Source: Kiritimatiellia bacterium
GTDB taxonomy: Bacteria > Verrucomicrobiota > Kiritimatiellia > SLAD01
Assembly (NCBI GenBank): GCA_007136425.1
Contig: SLGY01000128.1
Location: 1-49,934 of the forward strand
Direction of reading: 5' to 3'
Length of the DNA: 49,934 bases
The position numbers and the translations under genes were made by a program. This document shows, piece by piece, positions 17,273 to 26,182 of the stretch (position 1 is its first letter; each line of letters begins with the position of its first letter). The notes under the pieces were generated by a model. The model worked only from the letters and a program-made list of their open reading frames with translations, was not told where the DNA came from and did no database searches.

Positions 17273-17671
17273 TTAACGGTTCTTTTTGAGCAGCGCGTCC
17301 ACCGCATACTGCCCCGCGCCGAGAAAAATGATAGCCAACGAAACGGTCCAGTATAGCAGCGCCAATTCCCTTTCACTGAACGGGTCGCCGCTATGTGCAA
17401 TAAACGCCGCAACGGTCATCGTCCCGAATATCAGCAATGCGGCATAACGGGTGAGGAAGCCGGCGGCGAGGAAGAGGCCCCCCACGAATTCGGATAATGC
17501 GGCCAACCAGGCGAAAAGCAGCGGGGCCGGAAATCCCATCGCCTCGACCCCCTCGGCGAATTGTTCTATCCGGCCTTCGGCAAAGATCTTTCCGTATCCG
17601 TGTGTAGCCATGCCCAAGCCCGACAGTACGCGAAGAACGAGCAAACCGACGTTGTGATACCACGTGCTCAT
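17273..17671 (-). CDS. DoxX-family membrane protein
   Basis: A 132-aa integral membrane protein with four hydrophobic helices. DoxX-type segments are LLVLRVLSGLGMATHGYGKIF near the start, FAWLAALSEFVGGLFLAAG mid-protein and YWTVSLAIIFLGAGQYAVDAL at the end. DoxX relatives include a subunit of archaeal thiosulfate:quinone oxidoreductase and redox-stress proteins in mycobacteria; many are uncharacterised. Its start lies 19 bases after the RND pump stop on the same strand, so it is likely the last gene of the efflux operon. A role beside the pump is inference. Confidence 0.85.
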   Translation of the reverse strand: MSTWYHNVGLLVLRVLSGLGMATHGYGKIFAEGRIEQFAEGVEAMGFPAPLLFAWLAALSEFVGGLFLAAGFLTRYAALLIFGTMTVAAFIAHSGDPFSERELALLYWTVSLAIIFLGAGQYAVDALLKKNR

Positions 17672-17690
17672 AACCCAACCTCCTTTGTGT

Positions 17691-20600
17691 CTATGACCTG
17701 TTCAGTACGGTCTTTTTCAGTTTGTTCATCAGGTCATCCAGCAACGTATAGATGACAGGGACGACAACGAGTGTCAACAGCGTGGACACGAGCAGGCCGC
17801 CGATCACGACGATCCCGAGCGGCGCGCGCGCCTCGCCGCCTGCGCCAAGGCCCAGCGCAATGGGCAGCACGCCGAAAATCGTGGTAACCGCCGTCATGAG
17901 AATCGGACGTAGACGTACCTGGCCCGCGGTCAAGACCGCCTCGTTGCGTTCCATCCCCGCCTCCCGTTGTCGATTGGTATAGTCGATAAGCAGAATCCCG
18001 TTCTTGGTAACCAAGCCTGTCAGCATAATCAGCCCGATGAAACTGAAGATATTCAACGTTTCCCCGGTGATCCATAATCCACCGAACGCGCCCACCAGCG
18101 CCAGCGGTAATCCGAGCATGATGGTAAACGGGTGAATCCAACTGTTGAATTGCGCCGCCAGCACGAGAAAGACCACCACGATGGCGAGCAACAAAGTGAA
18201 CATAAGGGCCCTGAACGACTCTTCCATATCGCGCGCTGTTCCGGTGACATCGTAAGTGGTTTCGGCGGGAAAGATATCCGCCGCCATGTCGCGCACCATG
18301 TCCAAGGCCTCGCCCAGGGCGATGTCTTCAAGATTGGCCGCCACGGTGACGGACCGGACGCGATCGAAGTGATTGATCTGGCTCGGTCCCACGGCTTCTT
18401 CAATGCGGGCCAGGTTTGATAAGGGGACCAGGTCGCCGCTCCGCGAACGCAGATAGATGTGTTCCAAGCTCCGCGGTTGCGCGCGATCATCCTCGCGCAA
18501 GCGGACGATCACGTCATATTGTTTTCCGCGTTCCTTGTACTCCGTTACGTCCACACCGCCGACCAGTATCTGGAGCGCCTCGGAGATATCTGCGACGGAT
18601 ATACCCAGCACGGCGGCCCGATCGCGGTCGATTTGCACGAGCAGTTCCGGCTTGTTCAGTTCCAAGTCGCTGTCGACATCCAGGAACCGCGAATCATCGC
18701 GCAGACGACGGACCAGTTCCTCAGATCCTTCCGCCAGGACGCTTAGGTCGGGATGTTGAATGACGTATTGCACGGGCCGCGTGTCCTGGCGTCCGCCGAA
18801 AGGGGAGCGTTCACGCAGAAAGACCATGAAACCGGGAATGTCGGCGGTTCGGCGGCGCACCTCACCCATGACTTCGAACTGGTCGCGTTCCCGTTCTTGC
18901 CGATCGACAAGGGACACGAAAGCCACGCCCCGATTGGGCGGGCCGCCGCCCAGTCCGAGAATGGCCATATACGTACTGATCTCGGGTATGTCGTCAAGGA
19001 TCGCCTCCACTTCTTTGAGATAACGATCCATGTATTCCATCGTCGCGCCTTCCGGCCCGCGGATGAAGGCAATCATGGAACTCTGATCCTGTTGCGGAGC
19101 GAATTCTCCGGGGATCATTCCACCGATGTAGAGACCGCCACCGAAGACGACCAACGCGAGCAGGACCGTCAGGGCGCGCAAACGAAGCGCGCGACGAAGC
19201 GTGGCCGTGTACGCGGCACCCAGTGCATCGAATCCCGCCTCAAGCGTGTTGTAGATTCGCGAGTGCCGTTTCTTGACTCGAATGATCCGGGAACAAAGCA
19301 TCGGCGTGAGCGTCAAGGCGACAAAAGTGGAAATAAATATGGCCGATGCCACCGTCAAACCGAATTCATAGAAGAAAACGCCGATCGTTCCGGTCACGAA
19401 CGCCACGGGAACGAATACGGCGGCGAGCGTAACGGAACTGGCGAGGACTGCAAATCCGATCTCCGTTGCCCCGTTACGCGCAGCCTGAATCGGCTCTTCG
19501 TGCTCCTGCTCCATGTGCCGGTAGATGTTTTCCAGCATGACAATGGCGTCGTCCACCAGCAGGCCGATAGCCAGAATAAGGCCCAGCAATGTGATGATAT
19601 TGATGCTGAATCCCAGGATGTTCATAATCCCGAATGTGCCCATGACGGCGACGGGAATGACGATGGCCGGAATGAAACTGCTGCGAAGGCTGCGCAGGAA
19701 AACGAAGATCACAATCACCACCAGGATCGCCGCAAGCACCAACGTGTTTTGCGTTGATCGCACCGATTCCCCGATGAAGCGGGATCCGTCGAACGCAATG
19801 GTCAAGTTTACGCCTTCGGGAAGCTCCGGCCTGATGCGTTCCAGTTCTTCGGACACCCGTTCGGCGACCTCGAGCGTGTTGGCTTGGCTTTGGCGCAGAA
19901 CCCCCATGCCGACGGAAGGATTCTGCATGAAGCGGGCTAGGTTACGTTCGTTTTCTACGCCGTCTACCGCCTCGCCCACGTCCCGGATTCGAACCGGGGT
20001 CCCGTTACGGGAAGTGATGATCAGGTCGTTGAAGGCGTCGGGGCGCTCCATGCGGCCTTGCGTTCGAACGACGAATTCGCGCAGGATGCTTTCCACCCGA
20101 CCGCTTGGTAGTTCCACGTTCTCGCGGCGCAGGGCCGTGGTGACATCCGCTACGGTGAGGTCGTGCGCCGCCAGGCGGGCCGCGTCCAAATTCACGCGTA
20201 CCGCAAAACGCTGTGAGCCGCCCATTTGGATGCGTCCCACGCCGGGCAGCACTTGAAGTCGCTCCGCGATGAACCGATCAACATAATCAGCCAACTGGGT
20301 GCGACTCATCCAATCAGAGTTTGCGCTGATCCACATGATCGGCTGCGCGTCAAGGTCCAGCTTGACGACGACCGGCTCGTTGATGTCATCCGGCAAGCGG
20401 CGTCGGACCCGGGAGACGGCGTCGCGCACATCCTGCGCGGCCACGTCCACGTCGATTTCCAGCTCGAATTCAACGGTGATCTGAGCACGTTCCTCGCGTG
20501 TCTCCGATGTGATGGTCTTGATCCCCTCGATGGTGTTGACCTCTTCTTCGATAAGGTCTGTCACCTCCGTTTCCATCACATCGGGCGCGGCGCCGCGCCA

Positions 20601-20750
20601 GTCCACCGTCACGGTCACAACCGGGAAATCGACGTCGGGCATTTCCCGTACGGCGAGTCGCTGATAACCGACCACGCCGATGATGATAATCAGGAAGGTG
20701 AAAACCCAGGCCAGAACGGGACGGCGTATGGAGAGATCCGGTAGATACAC
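17691..20750 (-). CDS. RND-family efflux pump inner-membrane transporter
   Basis: Proton-driven export of hydrophobic or amphiphilic compounds across the envelope in complex with the adaptor and TolC-like channel encoded upstream. The 1019-aa length and two-fold architecture (TM1, large periplasmic loop, TM2-6, repeated) are typical of HAE/AcrB-type pumps. Motifs include LSIRRPVLAWVFTFLIII at the N-terminus, the TM4 proton-relay pair in GLLVDDAIVMLENIYRHM, LTLTPMLCSRII, and the C-half GLIMLTGLVTKNGILLIDY. Acidic relay residues indicate a proton-coupled drug-type rather than a metal-type pump, but substrate is unknown. It starts 3 bases after the adaptor stop, so translation is likely coupled. 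Confidence 0.95.
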   Translation of the reverse strand: MYLPDLSIRRPVLAWVFTFLIIIIGVVGYQRLAVREMPDVDFPVVTVTVDWRGAAPDVMETEVTDLIEEEVNTIEGIKTITSETREERAQITVEFELEIDVDVAAQDVRDAVSRVRRRLPDDINEPVVVKLDLDAQPIMWISANSDWMSRTQLADYVDRFIAERLQVLPGVGRIQMGGSQRFAVRVNLDAARLAAHDLTVADVTTALRRENVELPSGRVESILREFVVRTQGRMERPDAFNDLIITSRNGTPVRIRDVGEAVDGVENERNLARFMQNPSVGMGVLRQSQANTLEVAERVSEELERIRPELPEGVNLTIAFDGSRFIGESVRSTQNTLVLAAILVVIVIFVFLRSLRSSFIPAIVIPVAVMGTFGIMNILGFSINIITLLGLILAIGLLVDDAIVMLENIYRHMEQEHEEPIQAARNGATEIGFAVLASSVTLAAVFVPVAFVTGTIGVFFYEFGLTVASAIFISTFVALTLTPMLCSRIIRVKKRHSRIYNTLEAGFDALGAAYTATLRRALRLRALTVLLALVVFGGGLYIGGMIPGEFAPQQDQSSMIAFIRGPEGATMEYMDRYLKEVEAILDDIPEISTYMAILGLGGGPPNRGVAFVSLVDRQERERDQFEVMGEVRRRTADIPGFMVFLRERSPFGGRQDTRPVQYVIQHPDLSVLAEGSEELVRRLRDDSRFLDVDSDLELNKPELLVQIDRDRAAVLGISVADISEALQILVGGVDVTEYKERGKQYDVIVRLREDDRAQPRSLEHIYLRSRSGDLVPLSNLARIEEAVGPSQINHFDRVRSVTVAANLEDIALGEALDMVRDMAADIFPAETTYDVTGTARDMEESFRALMFTLLLAIVVVFLVLAAQFNSWIHPFTIMLGLPLALVGAFGGLWITGETLNIFSFIGLIMLTGLVTKNGILLIDYTNRQREAGMERNEAVLTAGQVRLRPILMTAVTTIFGVLPIALGLGAGGEARAPLGIVVIGGLLVSTLLTLVVVPVIYTLLDDLMNKLKKTVLNRS

Positions 20751-20753
20751 GAC

Positions 20754-21881
20754 CTATTCCTCCGTTCCCTGACGTTCCGAAACCCGTATGCCGGGCTGCA
20801 GCCGTTGATGCCCCGCTGCGACGACGCGTTCGCCGGGTTCGACCCCTTCGATGATCTGGATCCAGCCGGGCTCGCGTTCGCCCAGGCGCACCGATCGAAT
20901 ATCCGCACGGTCATCGTCATCGACGACATAGAGTGTGTAGCCGCCGAGATCCGAAATGACCGCCTCTTCGGGCACGACTACGGCGTCGTCCAGTAACGTG
21001 ACATCGACTGCGACGTTCACAAAGAGGTTGGGGCGGAGATACAGGTCCTCATTATCCACCCACGCACGAACCGGGATGGTGCGCGTGGACAGGTTGATCA
21101 AAGGATCAATGAAATAGATTTTACCCTCGAACACCTGATCGGGATACGCCGCAGCTCGAATGCGTACGTCTTGACCGACTTCCAGTAAAGGCAGGTAGCG
21201 TTCCGGCAATTCAAAGTCCAGTTTCAGTCTGTCGATCTTGACAAGATCAAAGAGGCGGGTGCCGACTTCGGCGTAATCGCCGCGCGAGCTGTAACGGCGC
21301 CCGAGCGTGCCTGCTATCGGCGCGCGAATGGTCGTGTCCGCCAAGCGACGTCGGGCCAGTCCCAATTCCGCTTCCGCCGTTTGAAAGGCGGCCTCCGTCT
21401 CGATGAATTCGGCCTCGGAAATCAGGTTCTGTTCAAAGAGTGGCCGTCTCCGATCCAGGTTGGCCTGAGTTTCCCGGTAACGCGCCTCGGCCCGTTTAAC
21501 GTCCAATCCCGGACGCTCGTCGTCAATTTTCAAAAGCACGTCGCCCTCTTCCACGAGATCACCTTCCGCCGCTTCTATGGTGCGGATATGGCCCGCCACT
21601 TCGTTGCGGATTCGTACCTGTTCGTCCGCGGCCAGGCTGCCAACGGCGCGCGCCACCAGTTGCCATTCACGCAGTTCAGCGTCTTGCGTCTCCACGGTGA
21701 CCACCCGTTCGCTGCTTTCATCGCGCCCGTTGTTCGCGTCTTCTCGATCCCCACAGCCGGCGGCTAGTAGCACGGTAACCGCTAGAAGCGGCGAAGCATA
21801 AAGGGCGGACAGGGTTTTGCCGCGAAAGGGAACAAGGCGGGGAAGGTGTCTATTGATTTGTGCGCAATTCATAGCGTTCAT
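20754..21881 (-). CDS. RND efflux periplasmic adaptor (membrane fusion lipoprotein)
   Basis: Bridges the inner-membrane pump to the outer-membrane channel. The N-terminal region ends in the lipobox LLAAGC (Cys about 43), implying a lipid-anchored periplasmic protein. Next come a lipoyl-like half motif VRIRNEVAGHIRTIEAAEGD, a coiled-coil hairpin with repeated Arg/Glu, and the second half TTIRAPIAGTLGRRYSSRG. Beta-barrel and membrane-proximal segments (YTLYVVDDDDRADIRSVRLG) close the protein. At 375 aa it fits the HlyD/AcrA family. Its start overlaps the TolC-like gene stop by 4 bases (ATGA), a classic coupling. Confidence 0.93.
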   Translation of the reverse strand: MNAMNCAQINRHLPRLVPFRGKTLSALYASPLLAVTVLLAAGCGDREDANNGRDESSERVVTVETQDAELREWQLVARAVGSLAADEQVRIRNEVAGHIRTIEAAEGDLVEEGDVLLKIDDERPGLDVKRAEARYRETQANLDRRRPLFEQNLISEAEFIETEAAFQTAEAELGLARRRLADTTIRAPIAGTLGRRYSSRGDYAEVGTRLFDLVKIDRLKLDFELPERYLPLLEVGQDVRIRAAAYPDQVFEGKIYFIDPLINLSTRTIPVRAWVDNEDLYLRPNLFVNVAVDVTLLDDAVVVPEEAVISDLGGYTLYVVDDDDRADIRSVRLGEREPGWIQIIEGVEPGERVVAAGHQRLQPGIRVSERQGTEE

Positions 21882-23173
21882 TTCTCCAACTCTATTAAGG
21901 ATTCGCCAAACGTCCCGATGGCGGCTTTCAAGCGTTTCTTGGCCACCTCAAGATCGAATTCCTGGCGCGCAAGATCTGTGCGAGCCTGGTCCAAAGCGTT
22001 GAGCGCCGTGCTGACATCCAGGCTGGTGGACAGTCCTACGCGCGCTTGCTCGGAAAGTGTGCGGAAGTTCTCGTCGGCCAAATCAACTTCCTTGCGCAAT
22101 GTTGCGAGGTTTTCCCGCACCGTTTGCAAGTCGAGTAGCGCTTGCTGGACCTCCAACTGAATGCTCTTCTCCAGCTCCATGACCCGCAGCTCCGCCTGAC
22201 GGATTCGTTCTTCCTGCTGCAGCCGGGAAATGCGTCGACCGCCGCCGTCCCAGAACTCGTATCGCGCGACCGCGCTGGCCCGCCAGAAGTTATTGCGCGT
22301 CGTGAAGGATTCCGGATCCACAAATTGATGTTGATACTCCAGATCCAAGGTCGGCCAACCCTCGCGCCGAATGACGGTTCGTTCCTCTCTGCCGCTCTCA
22401 ATACGATTACGGGCCGCCGCCAGGTCGTTGCGCTCCTGCAAGGCTAGCGCGTACAGCGCGTGCAGATTCTCATCCTCCGGAGGAGACGAAATGTCCGGGA
22501 CCTGGATCGTGTAGTCCAGGTCCGCTGGAAGACCGATCCGTCGAGCCAGATCGCTCTTGGCGACCTCGTACGCATTGCGCGCCTCCACCAGGTTCCGGAA
22601 GGCCCGCGATTCGGCCACTTCCGCCCGTAGTACCTCCGTCCGGCGCGCTTCGCCCGCGTTGAAACGGGCTTGCGCCCGAGCGACTTCCTTGGAGGCCAGG
22701 TCGACGGTTTGACCGGAAATCTCCACCTGCTTCTGTGCGCGCAGGGCCTCATAATAGGTTTGCGTAACGTCAAAAAGCGATGTGCGAACGACGTGCACCA
22801 GCTCCTGAAACGACGCTTCCTCCAGCGCCAGTCCGGCGCGACGTGCGGGCAGCACACGACCGTCAAAAACAGGTTGCCGGGCCGTGATGGTTCCGCGCCA
22901 ATTGTCTTCCGGGACGACCGCTTGTCCCTCCCGCCGGATTTCCTCTTCGGGCCGCTCATAACTTCCCGAGGCATCCAGGCGCGGCGAGATAATCGTCCAA
23001 GCACGGTCTACTTCCCGGCCCGCAATGTTTACGTCGCGCCGTTGAATTTCGATGCGCTCGTCTGATTCCAGCGCTCGCATCATGGCTTCGTTCAGCGTAA
23101 GGAGGCGTTCTTCTTCAGCTTGAGCAAAAAGACTGCCCGATACCATGAGGGCCATGAAAACATACTTTTTCAT
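21878..23173 (-). CDS. TolC-family outer-membrane efflux channel
   Basis: Outer-membrane factor forming the exit duct for the RND pump. The 431-aa protein has a cleavable signal (MKKYVFMALMVSGSLFAQA) followed by two repeats of long helices: TLNEAMMRALESDERIEIQ, SLFDVTQTYYEALRAQKQ, then VQQALLDLQTVRENL and TALNALDQARTDLARQ, with beta segments such as LDLEYQHQFVDPESF. This is the standard TolC/OEP pattern. Both ends overlap neighbours by 4 bases: tetR upstream and the adaptor downstream. Confidence 0.92.
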   Translation of the reverse strand: MKKYVFMALMVSGSLFAQAEEERLLTLNEAMMRALESDERIEIQRRDVNIAGREVDRAWTIISPRLDASGSYERPEEEIRREGQAVVPEDNWRGTITARQPVFDGRVLPARRAGLALEEASFQELVHVVRTSLFDVTQTYYEALRAQKQVEISGQTVDLASKEVARAQARFNAGEARRTEVLRAEVAESRAFRNLVEARNAYEVAKSDLARRIGLPADLDYTIQVPDISSPPEDENLHALYALALQERNDLAAARNRIESGREERTVIRREGWPTLDLEYQHQFVDPESFTTRNNFWRASAVARYEFWDGGGRRISRLQQEERIRQAELRVMELEKSIQLEVQQALLDLQTVRENLATLRKEVDLADENFRTLSEQARVGLSTSLDVSTALNALDQARTDLARQEFDLEVAKKRLKAAIGTFGESLIELEK

Positions 23174-23793
23174 TTCTTCTCCAATCCCTTTAACAACAAG
23201 TCGATAACGAACGATTCAATTACACAAAGCGATTCCCTTGAGCGTTGCTTGATCCATTCCGAGAGCAGGGGGTTCACGACACCCTCGAAAGCCGTTGCCA
23301 ATCGGGTGGGGTCGACCTCCCTGATAGCGCCCGCCTGCATGGCATCCGACAGCGTTCGGGCCACAAATTCCTGATGGGCATAATACATGCGCTCGCGACG
23401 CTCGTTGCAGCTGCGATGCAAGGTGCTGTCGGCGGTGGTCATCTCGGCGAGGTAGATGCGAAAGAACTCCATATGCTTTTCGAAGAATTCCAACTTGGCG
23501 CGCAGCAACGTCCGCACCTTATCGATGGGCGAGGCGACGGATTCCACGCGGCCCTGCACGAATTCGACATAGTCACCGATTTTTCTTTCCAATAAGGCCT
23601 CGTAGAGCTCCTCTTTCTTCTTGAAATACAAGTAGATCGTGCCCGTCCCGTATTGGGCTTCGTGCGCGATATCTTCCATGGTCGTATGGTGATACCCTTT
23701 CAGGCCAAAGAGATGCTCGGCCGCCGCCAAGAGATCTTCTCGTCGACGTTGCTGATCCCGCTCTTTTCTGGATAAGCCAGCCGTTTCAGGCAT
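23170..23793 (-). CDS. TetR/AcrR-family transcriptional regulator of the efflux operon
   Basis: The 207-aa protein begins with an N-terminal helix-turn-helix: RREDLLAAAEHLFGLKGYHH, TTMEDIAHEAQYGTGTIY and LYFKKKEELYEALLERK, matching the TetR consensus. The C-terminal helical half binds ligands in this family. It is the first gene of the efflux operon and overlaps tolC by 4 bases, so autorepression together with pump repression is the natural model. A 13-base imperfect dyad lies at 23820-23832 just before its start. The ligand is unknown. Confidence 0.92.
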   Translation of the reverse strand: MPETAGLSRKERDQQRRREDLLAAAEHLFGLKGYHHTTMEDIAHEAQYGTGTIYLYFKKKEELYEALLERKIGDYVEFVQGRVESVASPIDKVRTLLRAKLEFFEKHMEFFRIYLAEMTTADSTLHRSCNERRERMYYAHQEFVARTLSDAMQAGAIREVDPTRLATAFEGVVNPLLSEWIKQRSRESLCVIESFVIDLLLKGLEKK

Positions 23794-23819
23794 GAACCGC
23801 CCCCCGCGATGAATGGAAA

Positions 23820-23832
23820 TTCATTTAGTGAA
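23820..23832. promoter_or_regulatory. Possible TetR operator
   Basis: TTCATTTAGTGAA is an imperfect palindrome with 4-base perfect ends, 27 bases upstream of the tetR start and in the divergent gap to the STN-domain gene. TetR-type operators of this size are usual, but the match is short and unproven. Confidence 0.35.
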
Positions 23833-23962
23833 CACAATGTATGTCGTCATGGTGGACTGTCAACTGACAATATTTTTTCGACCCGCAATGTGAAACGAAT
23901 TGGCCGCATCTCATTGGAAACCGGATACCGGGTATTGTATGGTGATACTGAGGTGATTAGCG

Positions 23963-24427
23963 ATGCGAAATGCACTGACATGGGCGCTGATCGCGCTGCT
24001 GGCCGCGGTGGTGGCGGAGGCGCGTGAACAGCCACTGGGCGAACGAGTACGAGGAACGGTCATTCCGCAGGTGCAATATAGGGATGTGGGCGCCGATGCG
24101 GTATTCGAGGATTTGGCGGAAGCTGCGCGCGAGGCCGATCCCGAAGGGCGCGGAGTAAATATCGTTTACAACGGCCCGGAAGGCGATGCCGCAAGACGCA
24201 TAACCCTCTCGCTGAGACGAATCAGCCTGTACGATGCCATTCGGTATATCACTCAGGTCGCGGGCCTTTATTACCGAATAGATGATAATGCTGTATTCAT
24301 TTCGGATGAACCGTTTCGTTCAGATCGGATCACCACCCGCATATATCCGGTACAACCCACGTTTATGGACGTTATTCGTGGGGGTGAAAAGGAAGAGGAA
24401 CCTCGCCGCGATCCGTTCTTCTGGTAA
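23963..24427 (+). CDS. Secreted protein with a secretin/TonB short N-terminal (STN)-like domain
   Basis: A 154-aa protein with signal peptide MRNALTWALIALLAAVVAEA. The mature part has the STN-like pattern PQVQYRDVGADAVFEDLAEA, INIVYNG-type strand (VNIVYNGPEGD), ITLSLRRISLYDAIRYITQ, then GLYYRIDDNAVFIS and the short strand RIYPVQPTF. In secretins and TonB receptors this domain precedes a barrel; here the protein stops after it with an acidic/Arg tail EEEPRRDPFFW, so no pore follows. ATG 23963 has GAGGTGA upstream. Divergent from tetR. It may be a stand-alone periplasmic adaptor (inference). Confidence 0.7.
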   Translation: MRNALTWALIALLAAVVAEAREQPLGERVRGTVIPQVQYRDVGADAVFEDLAEAAREADPEGRGVNIVYNGPEGDAARRITLSLRRISLYDAIRYITQVAGLYYRIDDNAVFISDEPFRSDRITTRIYPVQPTFMDVIRGGEKEEEPRRDPFFW

Positions 24428-24465
24428 TCGGATCACAACTTTGTTTCCTCATGACCACGCCATAG

Positions 24466-24722
24466 CAGCCCGTTGAAAAACGTTTGTTGGGCGTGCCATC
24501 CACCTCCTCACGGGCGTGTTGATTTATTCCCGGCGCGTCGCAAGCGACGGCCCTACAGTCCGACGAACAAAGCATTTTGTAGGGCCGCCGCTTGCGGCGT
24601 GCCGATTTCGCCACGAGATTTCGAATAAATCAACACGTCCTCACGGCGGCTACGAAGAAAACTGCCATGTAGCCGCGCCCGTGAGGGCGTGGACTATGTG
24701 GCCGTGAGTTTTCAACGGGCTG
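24466..24722. repeat. Palindromic repeat element, copy B (interrupted)
   Basis: Perfect 14-bp inverted ends CAGCCCGTTGAAAA (24466-24479) and TTTTCAACGGGCTG (24709-24722), with ATAG on both flanks (24462-24465, 24723-24726) as a possible 4-bp target duplication. The right part equals copy A at 12928-13004. Internally CCTCACGG-CGGCTAC pairs with GTAGCCG-CCGTGAGG. A second element sits inside at 24514-24637. The remaining gap 24723-24916 carries no supported gene. Confidence 0.75.
24514..24637. mobile_element. MITE-like 124-bp hairpin element nested in copy B
   Basis: Ends are a 15-bp perfect inverted repeat, CGTGTTGATTTATTC at 24515-24529 and its complement at 24623-24637. A second inner inverted pair begins GGCGCGTCGCAAGC (left) and ends TTGCGGCGTGCC (right), 23 of 26 positions matching, so the whole unit folds on itself. 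The flanks carry an identical 9-bp direct repeat TCCTCACGG (24505-24513 and 24638-24646), which looks like a target-site duplication. It has no coding capacity and would need a transposase in trans. Confidence 0.65.
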
Positions 24723-24831
24723 ATAGCGTTGGCAAGCGCAGGGTTTATCCCGCCTATGCCGTGTCCGTGAGCGCATGAAGTTGCGAGGCTCGCGGATACG
24801 ATTCGAACCCGCGCGAAAGACCAGTCTAGCG

Positions 24832-24862
24832 TTGACAATAACGGGGTGTTCCTGAATCCTAT
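24832..24862 (+). promoter_or_regulatory. Weak candidate promoter for icd
   Basis: TTGACA at 24832-24837 is a perfect -35 box; the best -10 is TCCTAT at 24857-24862 with a long 19-base spacer, about 55 bases before icd. Only the -35 is convincing. Confidence 0.25.
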
Positions 24863-24916
24863 CACGTCGCAATACCGTATTTCTGAACGAATTCGCTAAG
24901 CTAAAGAGGAGGATTG

Positions 24917-26182
24917 ATGAGTTACAAACATATTCGCGTGCCGTCGGGCGAGAAGATTGAGAAGAACGATGAAGGGAGCCTTAAAGTTCCTGACAATCCC
25001 ATTTTGCCCTTCATCGAAGGCGATGGAACGGGCGAAGACATTACCCGCGCCGCCATGATTGTATGGAACGCCGCGGTGGAAAAGGCGTACGGCGGCAAAC
25101 GCAAGGTTTCATGGATGGAAATCTATGCCGGTGAAAAGGCGAATAAGGTCTATGGCGAGGAGCTTTGGCTTCCTGAAGAGACATTGACGGCCGTCAAAGA
25201 ATTTCTGGTGGCGATCAAGGGCCCGCTGACCACACCGGTCGGAGGTGGGATTCGCAGTTTGAATGTGGCTTTACGGCAGATGTTGGACCTATACGTATGC
25301 CAAAGGCCGGTCCGCTGGTATACGGGCGTTCCTTCTCCCGTGAAAAAGCCGGAGCTCACCGATATGGTGATCTTTCGGGAGAATTCCGAAGATATCTATG
25401 CGGGCGTGGAGTGGCAGGCCGGAACGGCGGAGGTCAGAAAGGTCATCGAATTCCTTCAGAACGAAATGGGCGTGAAGAAGATCCGTTTCCCGGATACCTC
25501 CGGAATCGGGATCAAGCCGGTTTCCGAGGAAGGAACGACGCGTCTGGTGCGCGACGCCATTCAATACGCCATCGACAATAATCGCAAATCAGTGACCTTG
25601 GTGCACAAGGGCAACATCATGAAGTTCACCGAAGGGGCCTTTTGCGATTGGGGTTATAAGACGGCCAAGACCCTCTTTAACGCCCAGGATCTTGATGGTG
25701 GTCCCTGGCAGACGGTGAAGAACCCGAACAACGGCGAGGAGATCGTTATCAAGGACGTGATCGCCGATGCGTTTCTCCAGCAGATCCTGACGCGACCGAA
25801 CGAGTACGATGTCATCGCAACCATGAACCTGAACGGGGACTACATCTCCGACGCCTTGGCGGCGTGTGTGGGCGGTATCGGCATTGCACCGGGCGCCAAT
25901 ATCAATTATGAAACCGGCGCGGCCATCTTCGAGGCCACGCATGGCACGGCGCCGAAATACGCGGGCCAGGACAAGGTAAACCCCGGCTCGCTGATCCTGT
26001 CCGGGGAAATGATGTTCCGATACATGGGCTGGACCGAAGCGGCGGACCTGATCGTTCAGGGCATGGAAAAGACCATCGCCGCCAAACAGGTTACCTACGA
26101 CTTCGAGCGCTTGATGGACGGCGCCACCCTGCTGAAATGCAGCGAGTTTGGTCAAGCCGTTGCGGACAACATGAAGGTGTGA
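24917..26182 (+). CDS. icd: NADP-dependent isocitrate dehydrogenase
   Basis: Oxidative decarboxylation of isocitrate to 2-oxoglutarate in the TCA cycle. The 421-aa protein follows E. coli Icd closely: [29 protein letters not shown] (with the Ser that AceK phosphorylates in E. coli), [68 protein letters not shown] carries the Lys-Tyr pair that selects NADP. ATG 24917 follows AGGAGG; a TTG just before it is in frame but less likely. The next gene starts inside its stop codon region (GTGA overlap), linking icd to heptose synthesis genes. No aceK is seen. Confidence 0.96.
   Translation: MSYKHIRVPSGEKIEKNDEGSLKVPDNPILPFIEGDGTGEDITRAAMIVWNAAVEKAYGGKRKVSWMEIYAGEKANKVYGEELWLPEETLTAVKEFLVAIKGPLTTPVGGGIRSLNVALRQMLDLYVCQRPVRWYTGVPSPVKKPELTDMVIFRENSEDIYAGVEWQAGTAEVRKVIEFLQNEMGVKKIRFPDTSGIGIKPVSEEGTTRLVRDAIQYAIDNNRKSVTLVHKGNIMKFTEGAFCDWGYKTAKTLFNAQDLDGGPWQTVKNPNNGEEIVIKDVIADAFLQQILTRPNEYDVIATMNLNGDYISDALAACVGGIGIAPGANINYETGAAIFEATHGTAPKYAGQDKVNPGSLILSGEMMFRYMGWTEAADLIVQGMEKTIAAKQVTYDFERLMDGATLLKCSEFGQAVADNMKV

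Noticed and set aside
24800-24810. GGTTCGAATC-like T-arm on the minus strand, possible tRNA or attachment-site remnant
   Set aside because: The flanking bases do not form T-, anticodon- or acceptor stems, and no integrase lies nearby.
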